In this document: positions 33,638-45,600 of the stretch, piece after piece
Numbering within the stretch: position 1 is the first letter of the stretch
Layout of the letters: each line of letters opens with the position of its first letter
NCBI RefSeq assembly: GCF_012489685.1
Contig: NC_080046.1
Span: 436,501-500,500 of the forward strand
Direction: 5' to 3'
Origin: Lotus japonicus
Lineage: Eukaryota; Streptophyta; Magnoliopsida; Fabales; Fabaceae
Length of the DNA: 64,000 bases
The notes under the pieces: model-generated
Databases searched by the model: none
What the model was told of the DNA's origin: nothing
The model's input: the letters and a program-made list of their open reading frames with translations, nothing else
Translations under genes and position numbers: made by a program

Positions 33638-36600
33638 TTACATACCCCATATGCCACGAGCTGTTGCCACTTTATTACTTGGTCTGGATGTTAGTTCATA
33701 CAATATCCTTGCAAACGTATCAGAGTATCTGCCCTCTGTGAAAAGTATCTCTGCAAAAGCATTCTCATAGGCCAACAACAAAGTTCTGTTTTGCGGCTCA
33801 GAAACAAGACTCTCCAATATCATGGCAGCTTTCCGGCAAACTTCTGGAACCGGATGTGGGGTCTTTATCACTTTGAGCAATCGATCTATTGCCCTGAGTT
33901 TGAACAAATTCTGATCAGTTAGTATTACAATTCATTGTAAGGATTCATCATGAAAAAACTTAAACGAATATCCTGTCATTATTTTATTTTTTTCCTCAGA
34001 ACCACACATATTTTTGTAAATAAATGGAATAAGGAAATTACCATCTCTCGCTAGCAATCTTCAACCTGCAGTCCATATTAACTTCAGCAAGGTTATATAG
34101 TGCACCAATTGCAGCTGCCTGGGCATCTAATGCTGGTAAGCTGATAAGATCAACTAAGCGTTTGTGTATCTGCAGTGATCAATAGGTGATGATTATAAAT
34201 ATTTTTGGAGCATAAAACATAATAACAAGAAAGGTTAATGCCTAAAAAGAAGTTTAACCTGTGGAAAAAATGGAAGTAAGAAAGGTTCATTGTCAGGATT
34301 AATGATCAAACGCCCAAGTAATTCAGCTGCAGCGCAATGCCAGGCTTTGACTGTAGATTCTAACATCCCCATGATGGCCAGAACTGCACGTTTCTCTCTG
34401 TCGGTAACACAATCATTTATCAATCAGTAACAGAGACTTAGAATAGCAAGCAAAAGGAACATTCAAAGGTTGATAAATCACTTACGTTATTTTAATAAAT
34501 GAGGGCTTGGATGAGCTAAATATTCGAAGATCCAGAAGTGGAGCCAAGTTAACGATTGTCTCTAGAGCATTCGTGACAAGTTCTTCATCCTCTACCAGTA
34601 TTAGGAACATTTTAGAGACAATTTATAATGAAACACTGTACAGTGTACAAACTCTTTCAATGATGTGGCAATACAGTGATGTACGGGAAAAACAATCTAT
34701 TTAGGGAGTGTTCAACAGCCTCCAAAAATCAAATAGTTAGGTATAGTGGACCTGTTTAAATGCAAGATGTTGGGTAAACAGTTAAAGTTCAAAAAGATGA
34801 CTCTTATCTAAAGACAATTTAAGATAAAACTAGTCTTTGAAGTTTACCTAGTTTGTTTTTGTCAGACACTGAATTAACTTCAGCGTATATGTTACTAGGA
34901 AAGGGAAACATAGCATCCTATAACTCCTAAAAATAAAAGCATCTCGATGTTTTGCCATGTTTTTCAGGTCAAATGGATTAGTTCAGGTTTTGAAAAGTTT
35001 CAGAGGGTTAATGATAGAGTGAAGAGGATGCCAAAGCCTCTTGTTACTCAAGTCTACACTAGGCGCCAGCAAAGCAAGTCTCTAACTGATTAAGAGCTGA
35101 GCTGGACTAGTCTATAAATAAGAGCTTCATGCTCATAGTTAGTTACTCTTGTTGTTTTGGGTAGTTGGTGTAACTGAATTGAAGGCAATTCAGTTAGGGA
35201 TTTCTGGTTCACAACTGAACAGGATTCAGTTGAGTTTCCAGTATCAATTTCAGTTCTTGTTGTTCTTGCTTTCTTCTCTGTAATCAACACTGAACTTCTG
35301 GAAATTTCTCTGCTATTGAATTCGAATTCTGTTCTCTTTTCTTCTGTGATTTCTGTTTCTGGTTCTGGATCTATCAATTGGTATCAGAGCACCGATCTGG
35401 TGCCCTGAATTTCGCGATTTCCAGAGGTAGTGCATGAAGACTCGAAGCATGGCGAGAAACGTTGAAGGTTGGGAACACGAGCGTGAGGAAATGCAAATTC
35501 AACTGGAACTTGCAGAAGCTCTGGCGAAAAAGCACGAGGAACAAATCGCGGAATGATAGGTACCAGAGGTTTTAGGAAGAAGAAACTGAATTACTGATAT
35601 ATTGATAGGGAATTTCTGATGAGAACACCAGAAATTCTTAGGAAATACAGAAGCAATGGAAGCAAAATACAGAAAGCAATAAAGCTAGGAACAATTCGAG
35701 AGTGTTCCCTTCTCTCCCAATTCTAACAGAAATGATGCCTACCTTTCTCTCTCCCCCCCTCAGGTGTTTATACACACCTTCTGGCCTGATCCTCTGCAAA
35801 GAGGATCTGCCAGCTCATCAATTAGTTATTTTCCCCCATGTGTGGTAGTGGAATCAATGGCTGTTCCCACTTTGCCCCTGCGTGTGTACACCTTAGAGTA
35901 GTCTTTCTTTAGCTTGTGGATTAAGTCCCTATCATCACTTCCCCCTTTGAAAAACACCTTGTCTTCAAGGTGGAAGGTTGGGAATTGCTGCTGGAATTGA
36001 TGCAGGGATTCCCAAGAATTCTCAAACTCAGGGAGATTCCTCCATTGGACTAGTAGCTCTATCTCCCCAGTTGAAGTGACCCTGGAATCTAGTACAGTAG
36101 CTGGCTCCACTTGGAGTTCCCATGCTTCAGATAGTCCCTGAGGTAATGGTTGGACTGGAACTGAAGGAGTTAGAGATTTCTTCAGTAAGGATATATGGAA
36201 TACAGGGTGCACTAAGCATCCTGCTGGAAGTTGTAACTTATAGGCCACTGCACTGATCTTCTCAATAATCTTGAAGGGACCATAAAACCTTGGACTGAGT
36301 TTTTGGTTGGTCCTTTTGGCTAGGGATTGAAGTTTGTAAGGTTGGATCTTAAGGTAAACAGCATCTCCCACATTAAATTGAATGTCCCTTCTGTGCTTAT
36401 TGGCTTGTTGCTTCATCTGATTTTGAGCTTGAGCCAAATTAGCTTTTAGTTCTTCTAGCATAAGGTTTCTTTCAGCAGTTAGCCTAGAAACCTCTTCTAC
36501 TGCTGTTTGTGTCACATCTCCCCTGATGATTGCTGGAGGGTCTTGGCCATATAGAGCTTTGTAAGGGGTAGATCTGAGGGATGCATGGTAGTTAGTGTTG

Positions 36601-39600
36601 TACCAGTATTCTGCCCATGCTAACCACTTGGGCCATAGCTTGGGTTTAGTCCCTGTTAAGCATCTCAGATAGGTCTCCACACATCTGTTTACCACCTCAG
36701 TTTGACCATCTGTCTGAGGGTGGTAAGCTGTACTATATTTCAGCTTAGTGCCAGCTAACTTGAATAGTTCTGACCAGAAGGAACTCATAAATACACTATC
36801 CCTGTCAGAAACAATGGTCTTAGGAAAACCATGTAACCTGACTACTTCTTGAATGAAAGTTTCAGCTACAGTTTTTGCAGAATAGGGGTGAGATAGTGCT
36901 ATAAAATGAGCAAATTTGGTGAGCCTATCCACCACTACTAGTATAGTATCTTTCCCCATAGTCCTGGGTAGTGGGTAGCCCTCCTATGAAATCCATACTG
37001 ATATCAGTCCAGATTTGAGAAGGAATGGGCAAAGGTTGAAGGAAACCAGCAGGGCTCAAGGCCTGGTACTTGTTCCTCTGGCACACTTCACAACTTTGGA
37101 CATAATGTTGGATATCTGTCCTCATGTTTTCCCAGTAAAAGAGGGAGGAAATCCTCTTCATAGTTCTGAAGTGACCAGCATGTCCTCCCACTGCAGAGTT
37201 ATGGAATTCCTCTAGTATTCTGGGAATCCTAGGTGATGATTTAGGTATTACTACCCTGCCCTTGAAGTAGAGCAACCCCTTTCTGAACTCAAATTCCTGA
37301 TTAGAGTTTGGATCAGTCATGAGAGCTTTGATCATTCGACCATACTTGGCATCCTGAATCAATTCTTCATCTAATCCCTCCCACTCTTGGCATTGAGCTA
37401 CAGAGATAGCAGAGAAATTAAACTTCCTTGAGAGAGCATCTGCAGCTTTATTCTCAATTCCAGGCTTGTATTTAATTGTGAAATTGTATCCCATTAGCTT
37501 AGTAATCCATTTCTGCTGATCTTCACCTATAATTCTCTGTTCAGTCAAGTATTTGAGGCTCTTTTGATCTGTGTGGATCACAAAACTTCTTCCTAGCAAG
37601 TAGGGTCTCCACTTTTGGACAGCTAGTACAATAGCCATGAGTTCCCTTTCATAGACAGACTTGTTTTGGTTTCTGTCTGACAGAACCTTGTTCATGTAAG
37701 CCACGGGTCTTCCTTCCTGCATAAGGACAGCCCCAATCCCTTTGCCAGAAGCATCAGCCTCAACCACAAATTGCTTGTCAAAGTTGGGAGCCACTAGAAC
37801 TGGTAGGGTAGTCATAGCAATCTTCAATTTCTCAAATGCTTCTGTGGCTGTTTGATCCCAACAGAAGTTGTCCTTCCTCAATAATTGAGTTAAAGGAAAA
37901 GCTATTTTGCTGTATCCCTTGACAAACTTTCTGTAGTAACCAGTCAATCCTAAGAAACCCCTCAAGCTCTTCAAATCCTTGGGGATAGGCCAGTCTATCA
38001 TGTCATGAATCTTGCTAGGGTCAGCAGCCACTCCGTGTCCAGATATGATATGTCCTAAGTATCCCAATTGCTTCTTCCCAAGTGAACACTTCTTCTGATT
38101 GGCCACCAACTGGTTTTCCTTGAGAGTGTGCAGAACTTGTCTCAAGTGCTCCTTATGAGTCTCATCATCCTGGCTGTAAATAAGGATGTCATCAAAGAAG
38201 ACGAGGGCAAATTTTCTGAGATAAGGCTTGAGAACTTGATTCATTAAGGCTTGGAATGTGGATGGAGCATTGGTGAGCCCAAAGGGCATTACCACATACT
38301 CATAGTGTCCCTCATGTGTCCTAAATGCTGTTTTGGGAATGTCTTGCTCTTGCATCCTAAATTGATGGTATCCAGACTTTAAATCCAATTTGGAGAACAC
38401 TTGGGCAGTCCCCAGCTCATCCAACAACTCCTCAATCACAGGAATTGGGAATTTATCAGGTATAGTCATCTTGTTTAGGGCTCTGTAATCAACACAGAAC
38501 CTCCAACCCCCATCCTTTTTTTTACTAGGATCACTGGACTGCTATAGGGACTTGTGCTGGTCCTGATAACCCCTGAGTGTAACATGTCTCTCACCAATTT
38601 CTCTATCTCATTCTTCTGATAATAAGGGCATCTATAGGGCCTGATATTGGGAATTGTTGCTCCTTCCTTCAAGGTTATAGCATGATCACAACTCCTTGAT
38701 GGTGGAAGCCCTGGAGAGTCTTGAAAGACTTCTGGAAATTCAGCTATGATGGCAGCCATCTCTTCTGAAATCCCCTCTTCACCTCTGGTGTTTAACATAG
38801 GGTATTCACAAGTCAAATAAAACCCCTCTCCTTTGTTGTGCATGGCTTTGCACAAAGCTTTCAAAGAAGTATGGGTTCTGCTCAAAGTGGGATCCCCTCT
38901 TAATACCATCTTCCTTCCCCCAACTTTCCATTGCAGAATTAAGTTCTTAAAATTGGCTTTCACATCTCCCAAACTAGATAACCAGTCCATTCCCAGCACT
39001 AAATCTGTTCCCCCAAGTTCCAGTACATAGCAATGTTGGATTAGATGCATACCTTGTACCAATATGGGTAAGTTCTTGCAAACTCCTTGATTCTGGATTT
39101 TGTCTCCATTTCCTATTTCCACTTCATAAGCTACTGTTTCAGTCACAGGTAGTTTCAGCTCATTGACCAATCCCTGTGAAATGAAGTTACTTGTAGCACC
39201 ACAATCTATGAGAACTAGAATTGTCCTCTCAATACCTTCAAGAGCCAACTGTCCCATCAGTTTGAATGATCTGCTGGTGGTGATTCCTTCTTTACTCTTC
39301 AGAGAAAGGAGTAAGGTCTTGTGCTCCATAACCAATTCTTCTGACTCAGCTTCATAGAAAGGCGCTTCATTCTCTTCCTCTTCTTCCCTAGTTTCTATTA
39401 GCATGAACTGATAGTGCTTCATTCTGCACACATGCTCCCGATTCCATTTGTCCCCACACTTGAAACACAATCCCCTCTTGCTGCGATCATTGAGTTCTGT
39501 TTGAGTGAGCCTCTGTCCACCAGTCCATTTTTTTTCTTGTGGTTTCTGCTCCCCTGTTTTAGTGTCAGAAGCATTCTTCTCTGTCTCCGTGGTTCCAGAA

Positions 39601-42600
39601 TTCGTATTCTTCCATTTACTGCCATCCACCCAGTGATTAGGTGTTCTGTAAGTGGTCATCCCCTTCTCCTTCCATCCCCGCTTGTCTTCATCACCCCCTT
39701 TCCCCAAACGCATTGCTCTGTTTTTCTCTTCAAGGAGCAGAGCACGGTCCATAACCTCAGCAAGGTTTCCCAGTGGATATAGCTTGAGTTCAGCTCGAAT
39801 CTCTTCCTTGAGTCCATTCAGGAAGATACCAGTGACCATTTCCCGATCCAAGTGTCGCAGTGGTGCAGCGACCATTTCGAATCGCTCCCTGAACTCCATT
39901 ACGCTCCTTGTCTTCTTAATACTCAACAATGGTCCAAGCGGGTTCTGTACCAATTCGGGTTGAAACCTTCGAATCAACGCTTCCTTGAACACCTCCCATG
40001 TACGTTCTGGAGCGTGCTCCTCCCACCATTGGAACCAATTCAGAGCGCGATCTTCCATAGCTATTACGAGCAGCTTCACCTTCTCGCCGTCGTCGATGTG
40101 GTTGAGGCTGAAGAAACGTTCAACCCGAACGATCCAGCCATGGGCATCTTCACCGTTGAACAAAGGAAGATCTATCTTCCTTCCTGTTCCGATGCGTCGT
40201 CTGGGTGAGTCGTCATCGTGGCGGAGGACGACAGAGTGAGAACTCCGAGAGTCATCTAGCGATGGGTCTGAAACACGACTCTCAGTGCGGTGACGGCGAC
40301 GGGGTGTGAGGGAGTATTGATAGAGTGAAGAGGATGCCAAAGCATCTTGTTACTCAAGTCTACACTAGGCGCCAGCAAAGCAAGTCTCTAACTGATTAAG
40401 AGCTGAGCTAGAGTAGTCTATAAATAAGAGCTTCATGCTCATAGTTAGTTACTCTTGTTGTTTTGGGTAGTTGGTGTAACTGAATTGAAGGCAATTCAGT
40501 TGGGGATTTCTGGTTCACAACTGAACAGGATTCAGTTGAGTTTCCATTATCAATTTCAGTTCTTGTTGTTCTTGCTTTCTTCTCTGTAATCAACACTGAA
40601 CTTCTGGAAATTTCTCTGCTATTGAATTCGAATTCTGTTCTCTTTTCTTCTGTGATTTCTGTTTCTGGTTCTGGATCTATCAGTTAAGGAGGAAGATACT
40701 AGTACTTAATTTCTACAATCAATGGATACACCAAATATAAATGATAATTATTTCCCAAACTTAAAACTATAAGTACAAATAAATAAAAAATGGGATGCTC
40801 AATCTGGAAATCTGATACATGATTGTTAAACATCTACAACCCCACCCCCCAATTAATAGCTACCAATTCCCAAAAAAAACAGAAAATTGTTCATCAAAAC
40901 TTCAAGCATTTAATAACCGAACACTTCTGCTATCAGTACAAAACAAGAGCATTCATATTAAACAGGCCCAGCTAAGCAATTAAACAATGCCATATTTACA
41001 TCAGCCATGACAATGTAAAGTCCATGCTAACGGTCTGTATGATCAGTAATGACAGGCATAAAACAATAACATAATGAATTTATTGACTTTATCATCAATA
41101 CCATAATCATGTACATGTTTCACCCAACCAAGTTCATAATAGGGTATAACCGTATAAGAATTTTCAAAATATTGCAAATTAACAAAAAAATATGGTTTGT
41201 AGGTTTCCGTCTCAATAATATAATTTTGCTAAAGGACCCTTTACTTACTTTTGTACTAATAGAGTATACACTCTGTTAGGCAGTTAGTCAGTTAGTCAGT
41301 TAGGCAGTTAGGTTTCTGTTATTCAGTACTTACTTAGCAAGCTATGACTTGCATGTTATAAATAGTGTAATCCCATACTGTTATATTCATCAATAACAGG
41401 ATATTCAGTTTCAGATCTCAGCTCTACTTTCTCTCTCCTCTCTATCTCTCTCTCTCTTCTCTCTTTTCTCTCTCTTTTTGTTACGCTTCAATTCTCTTAT
41501 GGTATCAAGAGCTTGATTTTTTGGCGGATCCGTGGCTGACACCGGAGCACTGCCATCAACTCCTCCATCATCACCGCCACGCACACCACCACACGCGCCC
41601 TACTTTCTCTCTCCTCTCTATCTCTCTCTCTCTCTTCTCTCTTTTCTCTCTCTTTCTGTTACGCTTCAATTCTCTTATGGTATCAAGAGCTTGATTTTTT
41701 GGCGGATCCATGGCTGACACCGGAGCACTGCCATCAACTCCTCCATCATCACCGCCACGCGCACCACCACACGCGCCGCCACCACCTCCAGTTCACGCGC
41801 AGCCTCTGAACATGTTCACTCCTTCGTTGTTCAAGCAACTGAACTCCTCTTCCTTCTCGCATGTCATCACAGAGAAGCTATTTGATGTGAATTTTTTGCT
41901 CTGGAAGCAACAGATAGAGCTAGTGATCATTGGACACAAACTGCATGTTCTTCTTGTGGATCCTACAATTCCACCACGTTTTCACACAGATGCTGAACGT
42001 TTGGCTGGAATTCTCAATCCTGAGTATGAAACCTGGGAGCAGCAAGATGCTCTACTCAGATCTTGGCTTCAATCAACAATTTCTGCTCCTGTGCTCACAA
42101 AGCTGATTGGATGTAAGTTTTCCTATGAACTCTGGGAGAAATTGCACTCACATTATCACTCTCAGATGCAAGCAAAATCTCAGCAACTTCGCACTGAATT
42201 GAGGAATATAACCCTAGGTTCTAAAACAATTCATGAATATCTTGCAAAAATCAAGTCAATTTCTGATTCCTTGCATGCTATTGGTGTTCCTGTTAGTGCA
42301 AAAGATCAAGTAGATGCAATTCTTGAGGGTTTACCATCTGAATATGAATCTTTGGTGAATTTAGTTCATATGAGTACCAAATTTCAACTGTTGTCTATTG
42401 AAGAAGTTGAGGCACTTCTCTTGGCTCAAGAAGTTAGGGTTGCAAAGGCAAAGAAGCCTATGCAGGATTTTTCTGTTAATCTCACACAGGGAGTTCAAGC
42501 TTCTCAAGTTTCCTCTCAGCCCTCTGTTGTGGTAGCACCAGCAGTGAATTCTGCAGTGCAACAACAAGATACCTATTCTGAAGATTACAATTCCGATGCT

Positions 42601-45600
42601 AGAGGCAGAGGCAGAGGAAGCAATGGTAGAGGTAGGGGAGGAAGGAGCTCAATTCGATGTCAAGTTTGCTACAAACAAGGACATGGAGCTTCAGTTTGTT
42701 ACAATAGGTTTAATCCTCATTATGTTCCACCACCACCTCCCTCCCATGGATACTCTTCTCAACAAGGTTATGCTCCTTCTCAGGTCTATCACAATCAGAA
42801 TACTTCTGCTGCTCCTGCTTCCTCAGGCTACCAGAGTTATCAGCCACCAAACTACACACAATCACCACACTATTCTACTTACCAGCAGCTGGCTTATCAG
42901 CCTATGCAGCCTTTTCCACCACAAGTGCAGCCCTCTCCTTATGGACTGCCTCCTAATCCAGGTTTTCCACAGCTGCCAGCAGCTCCAGTTCCTTGGCAGC
43001 AACCTTATCAACAGCCACCATTGCTTCCTACACCTCCTGGTTTCCTTGCTCAACCAAGAAAACCCCCACCAGCACAAGTTCAAGGTTCACAGGCACTTCT
43101 GGCCACAGCAGGAACAGCATCTTCTGCATGGTACCCTGATTCAGGTGCCACTCATCATGTGACTCCTCAAGCAACCAATATTCAGAGGCCTAAGCTGTTT
43201 GAAGGGCCTGATCAGATCTTTGTTGGCAATGGCCAAGGTTTGAAAATTACTACTTGTGGTTCTTCCATTTTTAAATCCCCTTATAATCCTTCAAAAACCA
43301 TGTCTTTGTCTAACCTTTTGCATGTTCCTAGCATAACTAAAAATCTGCTAAGTGTGAGCAAATTTGCTCGAGACAATGATGTTTTCTTTGAATTTCATGC
43401 TGATGATTGTTTTGTCAAATCTCAGGGAACTGACCAAGTTCTACTCCATGGGAAAGTTGAACCTGATGGTCTTTATTCCTTCTCAAGATTGTTGTCTTCT
43501 TCATTTCCTAGATTTCCTGTTTCTTCTTTACCCATTGTAAATACCTTGTCTTTGAATAATTCCTACACTGTTTGGCATAATAGGCTTGGTCACCCTAGCA
43601 GTGATGTTCTACATGATGTAATGACCACTTGTAATATACCCATTTCTAAGAAATCAATACAAGACTTTTGTAATGCTTGCTGTTTAGGCAAAGCACATAG
43701 ATTGCCATCTTGCTCTTCTACTTCAGTATATACTTTTCCTCTTGAGTTAGTCTTTTGTGATTTGTGGGGACCTGCCCCTTACACCTCATATGGTGGATTT
43801 CAGTATTATTTCTCTATTGTTGATGCATGCACACGTTTTACTTGGTTATATTTGCTTAAAGCCAAATCTGAAACCTTCCAAATTTTCCAACACTTTAAGG
43901 CTATGGCTGAATTGCAATTTGGTCATAAGCTCAAGGCTATCCAAACTGATTGGGGTGGTGAATTTAGAGTCTTTTCCAGTTTTCTTAAAACACATGGTAT
44001 ACAACATCGTGTTATTTGTCCTCATACACACCATCAAAATGGTGTTGTAGAAAGGAAACATCGTCATATAGTTGATTTGGGTCTCACCCTTCTTGCTAAG
44101 GCTCAATTGCAAGTTCTGGGATTTTGCTTTTCAAACTGATGTATATCTTATTAATAGACAACCTTCCAAGTCTATTCAGGGCATGATTCCTTTTGAGTCT
44201 CTTTTTCACACCAAACCAGATTATGCATTTCTCAGAGTGTTTGGTTGTTCCTGTTTTCCCTTCATCTGGCCTTACAACAATCATAAAATGCATTATAGAT
44301 CCAAAGAGTGCGTATTTCTTGGCTACTCTTTATCTCATAAAGGGTATAGATGTCTCACTCCTGAAGGGAAAATGATTATTTCTAAGGATGTCTTGTTCAA
44401 TGAGTTTTCTTTTCCCTATTCCAAATTGTTTGCCACCTCTTCTTTGTCCACCACCCCATCCTCTATACCAATTCCAGCCTCTATTCCTTTGTGTTCACCC
44501 ACCTTGCCCATGCATCAACAAGAGAATAATACACCATCCACTCCATCTGTTTCAGATCCTTCTTTTTCCTCACATGTTTCTGTTTCCTCACCTTCTCTAG
44601 CAGAGTCTTCTGCCCCTGTACAGTCACATATTTCAATGCCTTCTCTTGCAGAGTCTTCTGCTCCAGTTCAGTCCCCTGTTTCTTTGTCAGAGGATTCTCC
44701 TCCTCCTGCACCTCCTCTTAACACACATAGCATGGTTACTAGATCGAAAGCTGGTATTTTTAAACCTAGACTCAATCCAACTCTTCTCCTCACACATATG
44801 GAACCCACAAGTGTAAAACAAGCCTTGGCTGAACCTCATTGGAAGCAAGCTATGCAAGAGGAATATGATGCCTTACAAAGGAATCAGACCTGGACTCTAT
44901 GTGATTTACCTTCTGGAAGGAAGTCAATAGGCTGTAAATGGGTTTTTCATGTTAAGGAAAATCCAGATGGTTCCATTCAAAAGTATAAGGCAAGGTTGGT
45001 GGCCAAGGGGTTCCATCAACAGCCTGGTTTTGATTATACAGAAACTTTTGCTCCAGTGATCAAACCTATTACCATTAGAATTCTGTTGACAATGGCATTG
45101 ACTCAGAATTGGGTTTTAGAACAGCTTGATGTTAATAATGCCTTTCTTAATGGCTATCTAGAGGAGGAGGTCTACATGGACCAACCACATGGTTTCAAGA
45201 CTGGAGATGGGACAAAGGTTTGTAAGCTTCAAAAGGCTCTCTATGGCCTCAAACAAGCTCCAAGGGCTTGGTTCACAAGGCTGCATACAGTACTTCTGCA
45301 GATGGGTTTTCAAGGCAGTAAATGTGATCCCTCTTTGTTTATCATGCACAGGCCAGATGCAGTGATCTATGCTCTCATCTATGTAGATGACATCATAATC
45401 ACTGGAAGTTCTCCTTCTTTGATTACTAGCTTGATTAATCATTTGGACACTACTTTTGCTTTGAAAAAGTTGGGTTCACTGAATTATTTTCTGGGTATTG
45501 AAGTCACAAAGACCAAAACAGGAGGGTTATTTCTTACACAGAAGAAGTATATTCGAGATTTGCTAGCTAAGGCAAAAATGGAAGGGTGCAATCCACTGCC

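Larger units (their letters stand above)
35012..40682 (+). mobile_element. Chimeric Ty3/Gypsy element: plus-strand LTRs, minus-strand gag-pol, in LFR intron 4
   Basis: Two 365-bp direct LTRs (about six differences) are flanked by a perfect 5-bp duplication GTTAA (35007-35011 and 40683-40687). A primer-binding site right after the left LTR, and the TATA box inside the LTR, set the LTR orientation as plus. Almost the whole interior (35556-40317) instead holds a chromovirus gag-pol in minus orientation together with what looks like its own U5 end. Only about 180 bp after the primer-binding site (35391-35555) fits the plus orientation. Matching LTRs and an exact duplication suggest the chimera inserted as a unit, but an in-place rearrangement is not excluded. 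Confidence 0.85.

Noticed and set aside
35090..35377. 95-codon minus ORF in the Gypsy LTR (and its twin at 40408-40596)
   Set aside because: Present in both LTR copies only, lies in the U3-R-U5 region, and has no domain.
3380..41690. tRNA genes suggested by TGGTATCAGAGC-like sequences
   Set aside because: Each lies directly behind an LTR and is only the 12-13 base primer-binding site; no cloverleaf surrounds them.
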